A DNA stretch of 64,000 nt from Paguma larvata. Its lineage: Eukaryota > Chordata > Mammalia > Carnivora > Viverridae. Under the pieces are notes generated by a model. The model did no database searches and was not told the DNA's origin. It worked only from the letters and a program-made list of their open reading frames with translations. Shown here piece by piece: positions 21,640 to 32,935 of the stretch; positions within the stretch are counted from its first letter, which is position 1; the number at the start of each line of letters is the position of its first letter. Made by a program: the position numbers and the translations under genes. The stretch is from NCBI GenBank assembly GCA_030068075.1, contig CM057835.1, forward strand, positions 37,251,715-37,315,714. The letters are read 5' to 3'.

Positions 21640-22862
21640 ATAAACTGATCGGTTGTGTTACCACTTAAATGTGTACATATCATAACTCCATATAATTCTG
21701 GAGTCAGGTCCGTCAGTTTCTATGTCAGTTAAAAATCTTTTACTTACATGTAATGGAAAATAACATTCAAACAGCTAAAACAAACAAATGAACAAAAGAG
21801 TTATACACTGGCTTTATCTTCAAAGTCCAGTGGTACAGCTAGCTCTGGGTGAGGACTGGTCCAGCCACCTGTTTAAACAATATCACCAAGATCTGGCTTC
21901 TCTTTGTCTCTGCTCTGCTTCCACTTGGGTTAGCTTTATCTGCAGGCTCTATATGGTGGCTCCCCTTCTGGTTACAAAATGCCTGAGGCGAGTCTCATAC
22001 CATTAAAGCATACCATCTAAAAAGAGATCAATCATTGTAGCTCGTGCACATGTCATGAGATTTGTTCTCTTTATTTACATTCTTGAACCAATTGCAGCAC
22101 TTAATTCAAAGGCTGGACAGAGGGGTCAATCCGTCCCAGCCGCATGGCTAAGGATTTGGGAGGAATAAACTCTCCAAGGAAAATCACAGTACTGTTGATA
22201 AAGAATAAAAGTAATGGATGCCAGGCTGGCAACCAGTTTATTTCCTACAGTTTATTGTGACACTGACCACAATAAAACCTTCTAAGGTTGAACAGATTTA
22301 GCTTTAATTATGAGAGATTTTGTATAACACAATTAACTAGGTGATTATCAGAATTGGTTTCAAAATGAATTAAAGTATTTGGACAAATGAATGCATAGTC
22401 AGTGTTCTAGACTTCGTTTTAGAATACCTCCTGAATTAAACCTTCTTGTTACTATTATTTCACATATGATATGAAAAGCATGGTAACATGGCTTTTATTC
22501 CTAATATTTATATGCCTCTCGTAGCCTACCTAGCATTAAATCATGGACCTAGCAGGAGATAAATTATTAATGGTTATAGTCATTGTCATCATAGAATTCA
22601 GCCTCAAATTTTAATAGACATTCTTCAAATGATCCTGAAACATGATTTTGTCACCAAAATTGAACTTTGAAAAAACTGGCATTAAGAGGGTATAAAAATA
22701 TTGATAAAACTAAGCAGTAAAACATTGTTTACATTTTCTATACATGCATGCCTATGCACTACGTAATAGTGACATTTTAGTAAGAAATTTAACTTATTAA
22801 GGAGATTATTTGAACCAGGTCTGAACCTTGGAAATTTTTGGTTTATATAAAGATATCAATAG
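21640..22862. other. Unassigned sequence
   Basis: No gene or repeat recognised. AT-rich from about 22260. Confidence 0.5.
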
Positions 22863-23080
22863 AGGGGTGCCCGGTGGCTCAGTTGGTTAAGCATCCAGCT
22901 TCAGCTCAGGTCATGATCTCACTGCTCGTGGATTTGAGCTCCTTATCGGGCTCTGTGCTGACAGCTCAGAGCCTGGAGCCTGCTTCGAATTCTGTGTCTC
23001 CCTCTCTCTCTGCCCCTCCCCTGCTCATGCTCTGTCTCTCTCTCCTTCAAAAATAAATAAACATTAAAAAAATAAATAAA
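22863..23080 (+). mobile_element. Can-SINE, felid type
   Basis: Head GGGGTGCCCGGTGGCTCAGT (A box TGGCTCAGTTGG), then TGCTGACAGCTCAGAGCCTG, a CT-rich tract and an AATAAATAAACATT tail. B box diverged (GGATTTGAGCTCC). Target duplication not clear. Confidence 0.93.
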
Positions 23081-23081
23081 T

Positions 23082-24370
23082 GAAGATTGTAGTAGACCAT
23101 TAGCTTGATCTATTAGAACCATCCATATGCAAAAGTATAATGGTAGCACCTGACTTTCACTGATGACTTACACATATGTACAAGATACAAACTCAAAAAA
23201 CATAACTTGAATGCCAGTGATGCATAGGATGCTGTATGCTACACAAACGTACAGTGATTTATGCTTTATTATACACAGTTTCACTTTTCATGTCTGTTAC
23301 AAAAGGAGTAAACAGGCAGAATGCATGTGCATATGCAGCACCTTCTCAAAGAAGAAAGGAGTCTATGTGGCAGTCTTGAGCACTCTGACTCTAAAGAGGG
23401 TTTCTCTGTTGGGAAGAATTGATAGACCTCCCTTTAACCTGAGTGGAATATTTCTCAAGAACATCCAGTGATCTATTATTTTATGTTCACCCAATAGATT
23501 TTTTTCTAATTAATTTTCTAAATGTCTAACTCAACAGAAAATGTTTGTCTTTGCTAGTGGGCAAAAGTATCGATGTGTGTTCTAATTTAAATTAATAAAC
23601 TGACATTCTGGTTTTGTAAACAGTGCCCTGTGAGTTTGACAAATTTGAGTCTTATCCATTTGAGAAGAGCTGATAAAACTGCATTCCTGGAGCACTCCAG
23701 GTGGGTCCCAACATGGTACCATGGTGGCTGCTCCATGGTGTGGCTCATCTGAGACGGACAACCTGAATCCCATGTGCCTCCCTTAGATTCATGGACTGGG
23801 CTAATTAATGTAAGGAAGTATAACAGGAGGGGAAAGACACTTGTCACTCTAAAAGGAAAACCAAAGAAGGAAATAACATGTTATAAACAAGTTCAGACAG
23901 TGTTCAGGATTCCTGGTCAGGACATTCCACTAGAACTAGATAAATAAAACAGTGTAACTATAACACATCTATCAGGGTCTTTCTTATAATAGCTCTTTAC
24001 CTGAAGGGTATATATGTAATTAATTTTAAGTCTAAACTCAAAATTTTGTCTTAATTTGACAGAAATAAACATTTATTTATGTGATAGGGAGGAAAATAAT
24101 CCACCATGTTGAGCAAGGTTTCTCAGGAGATGTTTTTCCTTCTACTCAATGTGTATTTCAAATTAGGTGGAAAGAAATAAATAGTAAAGAAATAAATAAT
24201 ATAAGTTTTTAGAGTTTGGAAGATTAATTCTGAATATTTGATTCATTCTTTTAAACAGTCATGTTAAAGCTTCATGACCAAAGTCATTTACAGGTGAACA
24301 GAAATGTAAATTTCTCCTTCTCTTATTTTAACTTTTGAGGTAGCATGTAGTGAATATACCACATGATTGT
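23082..24370. other. Unassigned sequence
   Basis: No gene or repeat family recognised. Short antisense frames at 23582-23847 have no recognised relative. Confidence 0.5.
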
Positions 24371-24374
24371 CTTA

Positions 24375-24545
24375 TTCTTACTATGCATTCATCCTTTCAT
24401 TTGACAATTATGTACTAGAATACAAGGATGAGCAAGAGAACCAAGTCTGTTCTCATCGAGTTTACAATCTAGTAGAGAGAAGACAGGCAATTACATAACC
24501 GATTACCAGAAAATATGATGAAGGCTTACCATGTATCATGTGGGG
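24375..24545 (-). repeat. L2 LINE 3' end, antisense
   Basis: GCATTCATCCTTTCATTTGAC, then CTGTTCTCATCGAGTTTACA and ATCTAGTAGAGAGAAGACAG follow the antisense L2 terminus (CATTCATTCAACAAATATTTA...CATGGAGCTTACATTCTAGT). Confidence 0.6.
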
Positions 24546-24830
24546 TTTCGATTAGTTAGTTCTGTTAGTTAAAGCAGCAGTTCTCAAGTATTTTTATTTA
24601 TTTATTTATTTTTTTGCCATAAGCCCCTGACAGATGATATTCCCAGCAAGGCACCACTTATTTGGACAATAGGCAAGGGTATGTTCAGTTATCATCAAGG
24701 CTACTACCTCCATTCTTGTTTTTCACATCAGAAAAGGATATTGGAATCTAAGTGAATTGGAATAATACAGTATACATAAAATTCAATTGGCTTGGATATA
24801 AATAAAAATAGCTTGAAAGTATATCATTCT

Positions 24831-25027
24831 CTTTTTTTAAATTTTTATTTTAGAGAGAGAGAGCACACAACTGGGGAAGAGGGGCAGAAGGAGAAAAGGA
24901 GAATCTTAAGCAGGCTCCATGCTCAGCACAGAGCTTGATACAGGACTTGATCCCATGACCCTGGGATCATGACCTGAGCAGAAATTGAGACTTAGATGCT
25001 CAACCGACTGAGCCACCCAGGTGCCCC
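24831..25027 (-). mobile_element. Can-SINE, antisense
   Basis: Older-type body (CCATGACCCTGGGATCATGA) with head complement CTGAGCCACCCAGGTGCCCC. Perfect 17-bp duplication TGAAAGTATATCATTCT at 24814-24830 and 25028-25044. Confidence 0.95.
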
Positions 25028-25166
25028 TGAAAGTATATCATTCTTAAATTGACCTAGCTCTGAACTTCGAAATGAATCATGCACAGTACTATCTTAGAAC
25101 CACCTAAATACTGAACATCCAACTATTATGTTTTTTAGTTGTTTGATACTTTAAAGAATTCCTTTT

Positions 25167-25373
25167 TTAAAAAAAAGTTTATTTTGAGAGAGAGAGAGAG
25201 AGAGAGATCATGTGAGCAAGAGAGGGGTAGATAGAGGGAGAGAGGGAATCCCATGCAGACTGCACTGTCAGCATAGAGCCTGCTGCAGGGCTCAACATCA
25301 AGAACCGAGAGACCACGATCTGAGTTGAAATCAAGAGTCTGTTGCTTAACTAACTGAGACACCCAAGTACCTC
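25167..25373 (-). mobile_element. Can-SINE, antisense
   Basis: A run of GA dinucleotides near 25186-25206, then AATCCCATGCAGACTGCACTG and head complement ACTGAGACACCCAAGTACC. The 13-bp duplication at 25154-25166 and 25374-25386 has one mismatch. Confidence 0.9.
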
Positions 25374-25440
25374 AAGAATTGCTTTTGAAATACACTGATT
25401 TGAGGCAATGTATTTCTGATAAGGATGACATAACAGGGAA

Positions 25441-25978
25441 TAATATTTTATTTTATTTAGTTGATACATAATGTTAATTAGTTTCATGGGTACATAGTGA
25501 TTCGATAAGTCTTACATAATGCTATGTTCACCACAGTGTAGCTACTATCTATCACCATACAACACTATTACAATACCATTGACTATATTCCTTATGCTTG
25601 CCTTTCATCCCTGTGACATATTCATTCCATAACCCAAAGCCTATATCTCCTACTCCCCTTTACCTGTTTTGTCTGGGAACCATCAATTTGTTCTCTGTAT
25701 TTATGGGTCTGTTTCTTCCCTGTTTATTCACTTGTTTTGTTTTTCAGATTCCACATATAAGTGAAATCATATGGTATTTGCCTTTCTCTGACTTTTTTCA
25801 CTTAGCATAATACCCTCTAGGTCCATCTATGCTGTCACAGATGTCAAGATCTCATTCTTTTTTTATGGCTGAGTCATATTCCATTGTATATACATACACA
25901 CACATATATATACCACATCTTCTTTATCCATTTATTTATCAATGGACACTTAGGATGCTTTCATATCTTTTTGTTAAA
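25441..25978 (-). mobile_element. Old L1 3' end, antisense
   Basis: TTTATTTAGTTGATACATAAT, CATAGTGATTCGATAAGTC, ATTCCACATATAAGTGAAAT and CACTTAGCATAATACCCTC are the complement of an L1MA-like 3' UTR. It is cut at 25978 by the SINE that follows. Confidence 0.8.
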
Positions 25979-26183
25979 AGTTTTTTTATGTGTATTTATT
26001 TTTGAGAGAGAGACAGAACATGAGAGGGGAGGGGCAAAGAGAGAGGGAGACACAGAATCCGAAGCAGGCTCCAGACTCCGAACTGTCAACACAGAGCCCG
26101 ACGTGAGGCTCGAAACCACGAACCACGTGATCATGACCTGAGCTGAAGTGTGACGCTTAACCAACTGAGCCGCCCAGGTGCAC
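25979..26183 (-). mobile_element. Can-SINE, felid type, antisense
   Basis: ATCCGAAGCAGGCTCCAGAC, CCCGACGTGAGGCTCGAAAC and GCCGCCCAGGTGCA are the complement of the felid body and head. It lies at the truncated end of the old L1. Confidence 0.93.
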
Positions 26184-26311
26184 TGAATAATAATTTTTAT
26201 ATATGAAGAATTCATATAAGTTGGCAAGAGACGTCCCAAAGAAAATGGACAAATGGCATGAGTACATTATACATAGATTATGAAATCCAAAGACTAGTAA
26301 ATGCATATATA

Positions 26312-26526
26312 TTTTTTATTTTTTTTTAATGTTTATTTACTTTTGACAGAGAGACAGAGTGTGAGCAGGGGAGGGGCAGAGAGAGAGGGAGACACAGAAT
26401 CCCTAGCAGGCTCCAGGTCCTGAGCCATAAGCACAGAGCCCAATGCGGGGCTCGAACTCACAAACCGTGAGATCATGACCTGAACCGAAGTCAGCATTCA
26501 ACCAACTGAGTCACCTAGGCGCCCCA
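26312..26526 (-). mobile_element. Can-SINE, felid type, antisense
   Basis: GCGGGGCTCGAACTCACAAA (B-box complement) and GAGTCACCTAGGCGCCCC (head complement). A 14-bp duplication TAAATGCATATATA at 26298-26311 and 26527-26540. Confidence 0.95.
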
Positions 26527-26839
26527 TAAATGCATATATAAATATTAAGCCCTAATTCCAACTAAAATATGCAAATAAAAATAACTACATGCCAGATATT
26601 GTTTTTTACATATAAATTGAAGAAAGATTATTGAGAAAAATAATCCCTATCACTGAGGGTGCTATCGTTGAATAGGGGTTATCATATACTACTTTTGGTG
26701 ATCATATAAATTGGTACAACCATTTTTAGTTCATTGCTTTTATGAATATATAATTGTAAAAAAAATTATTAGGAAGAGAACTTTGACCTAAAGGACTAAC
26801 TGAAAGGGTGAGATTTTTTTAAAAATTGGAGATATATTT

Positions 26840-27262
26840 GAAAGCCTGTCTCTTCCAATCTAAAACTTACTTGCCACCCTTTCTTTCTAGAGATGACTAT
26901 TATTCTCAAGTGGATGTAACATTCTCACCATTTTACTTACTTATTTTTACTGTATATACATATATTGGCCAACAAATATATGCCACTTAAAGTGGTTTCG
27001 AACATTACCTAAATTATATTTATGATATGGTATGTATCATTATGTAACCTACTTTTTCTCTGTCAACAGTATGTCTTGAGGTTTATCCATGTTGGTACAT
27101 GTCATTTATGTTAAAGTTTGTACAATATTCCATTGTATAAATATTCTAATTTATGACTATGCAAAAATTAATATATATATAATATGTGTCTAGTTGCATT
27201 CACCTATCAATAGACATTTGCGTGGTTTCCAAGCTTTTCGCATCACAAAGAATGCTGGATTT
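26840..27262 (-). mobile_element. Probable old L1 3' fragment, antisense
   Basis: TTGAGGTTTATCCATGTTGG, ACAATATTCCATTGTATAAAT, AATAGACATTTGCGTGGTTTC and CAAAGAATGCTGGATTTAATG resemble an antisense L1ME-type 3' UTR. Strongly diverged. Confidence 0.5.
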
Positions 27263-27680
27263 AATGCTCACAGACATATCTCCTCTTTTGGTGATCATAT
27301 AAATTGTACAGACTCGAGAGAAGAAGAAGTCCTGGGCTGTGCTGGCAGATTACAAAGAGAATATAAGACAAGATGATGAACTTAACCTATGGTTTTGATA
27401 TTGTAAAGTTTATACATTTACTGGTTGGCTATGTTATGGAGCAAGCTTTTGTGGTTTTAGTCTTTTGCTTTTGTGAAAGAGCACGCTTTACTGGGAAGAG
27501 AGCATTGCACGTGACTAACAGATGAAGGCAGCCCAGTGGGCTTCATACACTTCATGTGCAGAAAGGTAGACAAGACGTGCTGTCAATAAAGATCAACGGA
27601 AACATGGATTCTTCTGAACTACTGAAACAATACCAGCCCTTTCCTTGGAGGCAACTGTGGTTTGGAAAAGATAAGCCTCT
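27263..27680. other. Unassigned sequence
   Basis: No gene or repeat recognised. Confidence 0.5.
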
Positions 27681-27681
27681 C

Positions 27682-27701
27682 GGGCGGGGGGCGGGAGGGG
27701 G
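27682..27701 (+). other. G-quadruplex motif
   Basis: GGGCGGGGGGCGGGAGGGGG has four runs of at least three G separated by single bases. The loops are unusually short, which favours a stable intramolecular G-quadruplex. It stands out in AT-rich DNA. Confidence 0.85.
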
Positions 27702-27732
27702 AGCTTCTTGTTTATTTTTGTTTTTGTTTTTT

Positions 27733-27966
27733 TAATAAAAAACATTTTCTTCAGATTTTTTGAAGTCTTCATTTGTTATTCCCATTCTGTGTTCTCTCAG
27801 GGCCACCAGACCAGCTTCTGCACAGATTGCCAGAGAGGTCGTCTTCAGACAGGATCACGCCCCTGGTTACATCACCACCGGTGTCATCCTGCCTGTGTGA
27901 ATCTGAAAGACGTGCTTCTTAGTGTTCCCATCCGGCGGTGGGAACTCGATCTTCCCCAGAACCAGG
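27733..27966 (-). pseudogene. PSMC1P: PSMC1 (26S proteasome ATPase Rpt2) processed pseudogene fragment
   Basis: The minus strand encodes, with breaks, the C-terminal part of the 19S proteasome AAA-ATPase PSMC1. EFPPPDGNTKKHVFQIHT is followed by RMT, two stops and indels, then a segment containing [15 protein letters not shown], and finally [16 protein letters not shown]. In the parent gene these correspond to the conserved FPLPDEKTKKRIFQIHT, ICTEAGL and [14 protein letters not shown] stretches of the AAA lid. The C-terminal end is followed by an A/C-rich stretch on the same strand. Only about the last fifth of the 440-residue parent is present. No introns are visible in the covered part and there is no target duplication that I can identify. 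I infer a 5'-truncated, L1-mobilised mRNA copy, long inactive. Assignment to PSMC1 over its paralogues rests on the NEDFKKSKENVLY-like motif. Confidence 0.85.
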
Positions 27967-27989
27967 TGTCTATTTGTCATATTACTTTT

Positions 27990-29215
27990 ATGGGAAAGAA
28001 TAATTGAAATTTTAAACAAAACAAAATTAAAGGACGGGCGTTGGACCATAATGTGCTTTCAAGTTGAGAACTGCTTTATCTTTTTAATTTCTTACTCTGG
28101 AACTTAGTAATAATATAAGAACAGGAACTAACCTTGAGACAAACTGTTAACATTCTAAAAACCTATACTCAGCAAAGGTTGGTGCAAAGAGAATCCCATT
28201 TCTTAGGGTATAAGAGAATCAAAGGAAGAATATGGGAGCTATTTTTCACTGCAGCCTATAATCATTGTTCCAATTTCTGAGGACCGAGGGTAAACGAAAA
28301 ATGTGGGATAATGGAGATTCATTATCGTGACTTAAAGGAAAGAAATTACTCTCCCATAAATTCTGGGTAATTTATCTCTTTCAAGTTATGTAGTAATGGA
28401 TTTCTATTTGTTTACAGATTGGGTAGGAACACTCTTTTTCACAAGTGGCCGGGGCAGCTTGCCGTCTTTACCGTGACTTCATTTATCTGAAGCTTCGGTG
28501 GATCTGAAAATTTTATTTGTTTGGCCCCAAAGCAGATAGGTAAATACCGCATTTTATATTTAGTGACTAGAAGGGTATAACCGTTCTTAATGGTTATTTT
28601 CATTTAGGCACAAATATACAGTTTCTGCCAACGTGAAGAAAGACCCAAGGGGGGCTTGTTTGTTGATGGTGAAAAACCTGAACTACTGAACTCATTATGA
28701 TCTAAAACAATAAAAACAACAAAAATGAACATCTATGAACAGAATATTCTTTTTAAAAATCCTCACACACTAGAGGAAAAGACTTTTCATGCTCATGTTT
28801 TTCTAAACAGAGAGATGGTAAATTATTCGTTGTCTGTGATTTATTGATTCTTCATAAAAGGTATATACTGCCTGTGGGAGCTTTTAGGAAGCAATTAAGT
28901 TAATCAATTCTTACAATACACAATTCAGAAATTCCTCAGACTCAAATTAAAGTAAGTAGCTATAGTAACTTTTCAAAAAAATCTAATAACTAGGTTTATT
29001 ATTAGTTTCTAATTAATGGTCTAAAACTAAACCAACTTCTCAGAGCTGTTTAGGATTGCATTTTGCAAGATTCATTTAAAAGGAAGAGACAAAAGCCTAC
29101 CTAATCTCCTTAAAAATATGGAAATTGGGAAAATAAATGTAACTTTTTGAAGATTACTGATGATTGCAATTAAAAAAAAAGTACGGGGTTAAGTCAAAGG
29201 ATTTAAATAAAACTG
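27990..29215. other. Unassigned sequence
   Basis: No gene or repeat recognised. TTGAGAACTGC at 28058-28068 resembles a hAT terminus but has no partner. Confidence 0.5.
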
Positions 29216-29219
29216 TTGC

Positions 29220-29244
29220 TTTTTTTTTTTTTTTTTTTTTTTTT
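29220..29244. repeat. Poly(T) tract of 25
   Basis: An uninterrupted T run. I do not see a SINE or L1 body attached on the strand where it would be an A-tail. Confidence 0.9.
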
Positions 29245-29935
29245 GCATTTGTTACCCTGAGTAATCAAGAAATTTATTCCTGACTGCACACATTTTTCTG
29301 CTGAATTGTATTATACTTTTAGATAGCAAAGAAGCAATGAAATAAAGAGTACTGTGTAAATAAGATTAAGCTGTTCTCTAACTATGCTATTAAAATTTAT
29401 ACATAAGGACCAAGATATTATGGGTTCATGAGCAAAAGCATAGAATAGGAGACTGTACATGAGTAGAAGTGTTGCTTAGCAGCACAAACTTCCTCTACAC
29501 CCTTCAGACTCTTCCTTCCCATAGGCTATAAATAAAAAAAAATTTATAACTGTTAAAACTACATGAAAACAGCTATGTAAATTATAAAATATAAATCATG
29601 GTTTTTGTTCTGTAGGAACGTAAAAATCAGAAATATCCTATTAAGTCAGAAAATAAAATCACAGAGGAGATTATGAGTGCCTTTTCCTGGGAAGATCCCT
29701 TCCTGCCACATAGCCAAGTAATAGTTGCCACTTTCTCTACCATTTTAGTCATCTATATCCGAATATTTCATGATTTATTTCAGACTTTCTTTTCTGTCAA
29801 TGCAAGGACTTATCTACAACCATTGAGATGTCAAAAGAAAAGATATGTACTGTGATTTGATGCTCTGAAGAAATTAATATCTTTATATCTGCATCTATTG
29901 GCTATTTATTTCTATTAGTCTCTCTCTTGAGATGT
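29245..29935. other. Unassigned sequence
   Basis: No gene or repeat recognised. Confidence 0.5.
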
Positions 29936-30128
29936 GGTAGAGGATAATGGTTAAGAAGATCAATTCTGAGCTTATGGTTTGAATTTGAGCCCCACACACT
30001 TACTAGCTGTGCAACCTAGTGCAAGTTCCTTATCCATTCTGTACCTCAGTTTCCTCCTCTATAAAGTGGGGATAATATTGTTTCTTTTGTCTAGGTTCCT
30101 CCCCCCCCCCCCGGGGATTAACTACATT
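29936..30128 (+). repeat. MIR SINE
   Basis: AGAGGATAATGGTTAAGAAG, TTACTAGCTGTGCAACCTAG and CCTCAGTTTCCTCCTCTATAAAGTGG closely follow the MIR head and core. A C12 run at 30101-30112 sits in its 3' part. Confidence 0.85.
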
Positions 30129-30132
30129 AATA

Positions 30133-30580
30133 CAGTTGACCCTTGAACAGCAAGGATTTGAAGTACAAGTTTCTACTTGTACACAGATTTTTTATAGTAT
30201 GATACTGTGAATGTATTTTCTCTTCCTTGTGATTTTCCTAATAACATTTTGTTCTCTCTAGCTTACTTTATTGTAAGAATAGAGTTTATAATACATTTAA
30301 TATGCCAAATACGTGTTAATCGTGTTATCAATAAGACTTCTGGTCAACAGTAGGCTATTAGTAGTTGAATTTGGGGGGAGTCAAAAGTTATATCTGAATT
30401 TTATTTTTTATTTTTTATTTTTTAATTAAGATTTTTAATTAATTTTTCAAAAAACTTACGTCCAAGTTAGTTAGCATACAGTGCAATAATGATTTCAAGA
30501 GTAGATTCCTTAATGCTCCTTACCCATTTAACTCATCCTATATCTGAATTTTAAATGATACATTGTTGAAGGGTCAACTG
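30133..30580. mobile_element. Tc1/mariner (Tigger-like) non-autonomous DNA transposon
   Basis: Terminal inverted repeats CAGTTGACCCTTGAACA at 30133 and the complement of TGTTGAAGGGTCAACTG ending at 30580 match at 16 of 17 positions, and TA flanks both ends. Internal blocks GTTATCAATAAGACTTCTGG and CAACAGTAGGCTATTAGTAG fit a remembered element with the same ends. It carries a 135-bp L1 insertion (30404-30538). Confidence 0.85.
30404..30538 (-). mobile_element. Very short 5'-truncated L1, nested in the Tc/mariner element
   Basis: The T-rich start at 30404 (an A tail on the minus strand) is followed by GTCCAAGTTAGTTAGCATAC, AATGATTTCAAGAGTAGATT and TTAATGCTCCTTACCCATTT, the complement of a carnivore L1 3' end. 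A 15-bp duplication TATATCTGAATTTTA flanks it at 30389-30403 and 30539-30553. Confidence 0.8.
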
Positions 30581-30582
30581 TA

Positions 30583-31351
30583 AATGGAAATACTAAAAAA
30601 AGTATTTGCTATTGTCATCTGTGTGTTTAAATACAGTATGTAAGTTTTATTTTTAAAAAGGCCAGCCTCTTCAAGAAATAGAGAGTGCTAGCAAAAGGAA
30701 GGGAGATGAATGAGGTAAAGAAAAAGATCTTTGTGAGGAATATAGGTGGCCATGACAAAGTGTCCTGGCTCAGGAATCAGTCACTGTGTTGATCGCCAGG
30801 GTGAAATCAACTGATCTAGACATCGATGTCTGGCTCACATGAATCTGGGTTTGTTTTAGGAACTAGGAGAGAATCAGGCATAATTCTGTCTTTTAAGGCC
30901 AGGCCTTACTTCTGGTCTGTCCCTCGGTGAGTTCTACTGAGTAGGTTCCCCTATGAGGAAGCTTTCAATTTTCCAGGTTTATACCAACTTTGGTCCATTA
31001 CTCAGATTTAGTATTTGCAGGCTCAAATATGTCTTACATGTCCTGTCCAAGGAGATAAGTCATATGCTCCATATCGGTCCTATCAAAACTAAACTAAATG
31101 ATTTTATTTTCCCAGCTGCCTTCTTCTTTTTCTTCTTACATAGTTGGTTCAGAATTTGGGAGGAAGATTAAGGGATGAAATTTATTGAGCTCTCTCAGAC
31201 CCTGAGTCATATTCTTCTATTTTTGTTCATAGACACATTAAAAGAACAAGAAAGTACAATTTCTAGACTGAGGTTTATTGCAAGAAATTTGAAAACTGTA
31301 CATGTTATTCATTTTATTGTTAGAGAGAGACACCCAGATTTTACTATTCTT
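30583..31351. other. Unassigned sequence
   Basis: No gene or repeat recognised. Confidence 0.5.
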
Positions 31352-31362
31352 AAGAATAACAG

Positions 31363-31583
31363 GTGCGCCTGGGTGGCTCAGTCGGTTAAGCATCTGACTT
31401 CAGCTCAGGTTGTGATCTCGCGGTTTGTGAGTTCCAGCCCCGCATCAGGATCTGTGCTGACAGCTCAGAGCCTGGAGCCTGCTCCAGATTCTGTGTCTCT
31501 CTCTCTCTCTGCCCCTCCCCTGCTTGCGTGTGCACTCTCTCTCTCTCAAAAATAAATAACATTAAAAATATTAAAAAGAATAA
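31363..31583 (+). mobile_element. Can-SINE, felid type
   Basis: GCGCCTGGGTGGCTCAGTCG head with intact A box, B box GAGTTCCAGCCCC, then GCTGACAGCTCAGAGCCTGG. AAGAATAACAG flanks it at 31352-31362 and 31584-31594. Confidence 0.96.
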
Positions 31584-31737
31584 AAGAATAACAGACAAAA
31601 GTCACACCTCGTTGATCCTAAAGGATCCCCAAAGGACAGATGAATGCCATTATTTATACTGTAAGAGTTAGCCGCTTGAGTATACAGAGGGAAATGTGAA
31701 CCTACGCGGATTTAATTGAAGTAATTATCTACCCAGA

Positions 31738-31940
31738 GGCACCTGGGTATCTCAGTCGGTTGCGCGTCTGACTCCGGCTCAGGTCACGATCTCGTGGTTC
31801 ATGAGTTCAAGCCCCACATTGGGCTCTGTGCTGAGAGCTTGGAGCCTGGACCCTACTTCTGATTCTGTGTCTCCCTCTCTCTCTCTGTTCCTCCTCCGCT
31901 CATGGTCTGTTTCACTCTGTGTCTCAAAAATAAATAAATG
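31738..31940 (+). mobile_element. Can-SINE, felid type
   Basis: GGCACCTGGGTATCTCAGTC head, B box GAGTTCAAGCCCC, CT-rich tract, AATAAATAAATG tail. A perfect 22-bp duplication at 31716-31737 and 31941-31962 argues for a relatively recent insertion. Confidence 0.96.
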
Positions 31941-32261
31941 TTGAAGTAATTATCTACCCAGATTGAATATGTGCATTCTTTAAACAGAGGTACAAGGACT
32001 TGATGCCTGGCAAATCCAACAAATAAATTGTGTATTTACATCAAGCAGATTGCAGTCATGTTAGGGGTTCAGACCTGGGAAGTGTATATATAACTTTTCT
32101 TGAAGAAATCAGTAGTTTCTTCTTCTGATATATGCTGAGAGGAATAGATAAGATTGTTTAAAACCAGTTGAGAATAGGCTGCCAACAAATTGAGGGCAAA
32201 CTCATGTATAAACTTGAGATATTTCAAAGTGAGAGAAGATTAAAAAGTTGCAACTTTTAAA

Positions 32262-32475
32262 CATTTATTTATTTACTTATTTATTTATTTATTTTTGAGA
32301 AAGAGAGGGAGAGAAAGAGAGAAAATCTCAGAAAGGGCAGAGAGAGAGAGAGAGATAAGTGGGGCTCACACTAAGTGGGGCTTGAGCTCACCTGAAGCAG
32401 AGCTCAAATTCACGAACCCTGATATCATGGCCTGAGTTGAAGTCAGATGCTTAACGACTGACTCACCGAGGTGCC
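32262..32475 (-). mobile_element. Can-SINE, antisense, diverged
   Basis: TTTATTTATTTATTTTTGAG tail side, GA-rich tract, then CCTGATATCATGGCCTGAGT and a head complement GACTCACCGAGGTGCCC. Possible imperfect duplication AAAGTTGCAAC / AAAGTAACAAC. Confidence 0.88.
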
Positions 32476-32699
32476 CAAAGTAACAACACTTTATATATGT
32501 AGTTCTAAAAACCATTTGATTTACTATCTTGATGATTTAAGTAATTATTTTTTGGTCTTACCTTTTTTTCATCATATATAATTGTGAATATTAAGTGGTA
32601 TATTTAATGCATATGTACTTCTGTGACTAAATTTTTTATCTTTATGGGAAACTAAACCCCAAAGAGTGAATAATGTATTGTATTCTTACCCACTTCAGT

Positions 32700-32935
32700 A
32701 ATCAAGCCTGATCTACTAAGGGCTTACACTTGTTGATACTTCCTATGGCAAAGCACTGGTTTAAATATTTTCTGTACGTCACTTAATCCTTGTAGATAGT
32801 CTTGTAGATAGTTACCAAGATCAACCCCATTTTACAGATGAAGAAATTTATTTTTAGGGAGGCTACCAGACTTGCAAAGGCCACATTGTTTTTATGAAGT
32901 AAGGTAGAGTTTTGAAGACCTGAAGAGTGATTAAA
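32700..32935 (-). repeat. MIR SINE, antisense
   Basis: CACTTAATCCTTGTAGATAG, CCCCATTTTACAGATGAAGAAAT and AGACTTGCAAAGGCCACATT follow the antisense MIR (CCATTTTACAGATGAGGAAACTG...CTTGCCCAAGGTCACA). Confidence 0.78.

Noticed and set aside
28058..28068. TTGAGAACTGC as a hAT transposon end
   Set aside because: No partner terminus or internal element sequence is recognisable nearby.
31175..31555. 126-codon plus-strand open frame
   Set aside because: Its C-terminal half (WVAQSVKHLTSAQVVISRFV and following) is a translation of the Can-SINE; the same peptide pattern recurs at other SINEs such as 36124-36306, 43909-44100 and 54318-54599.
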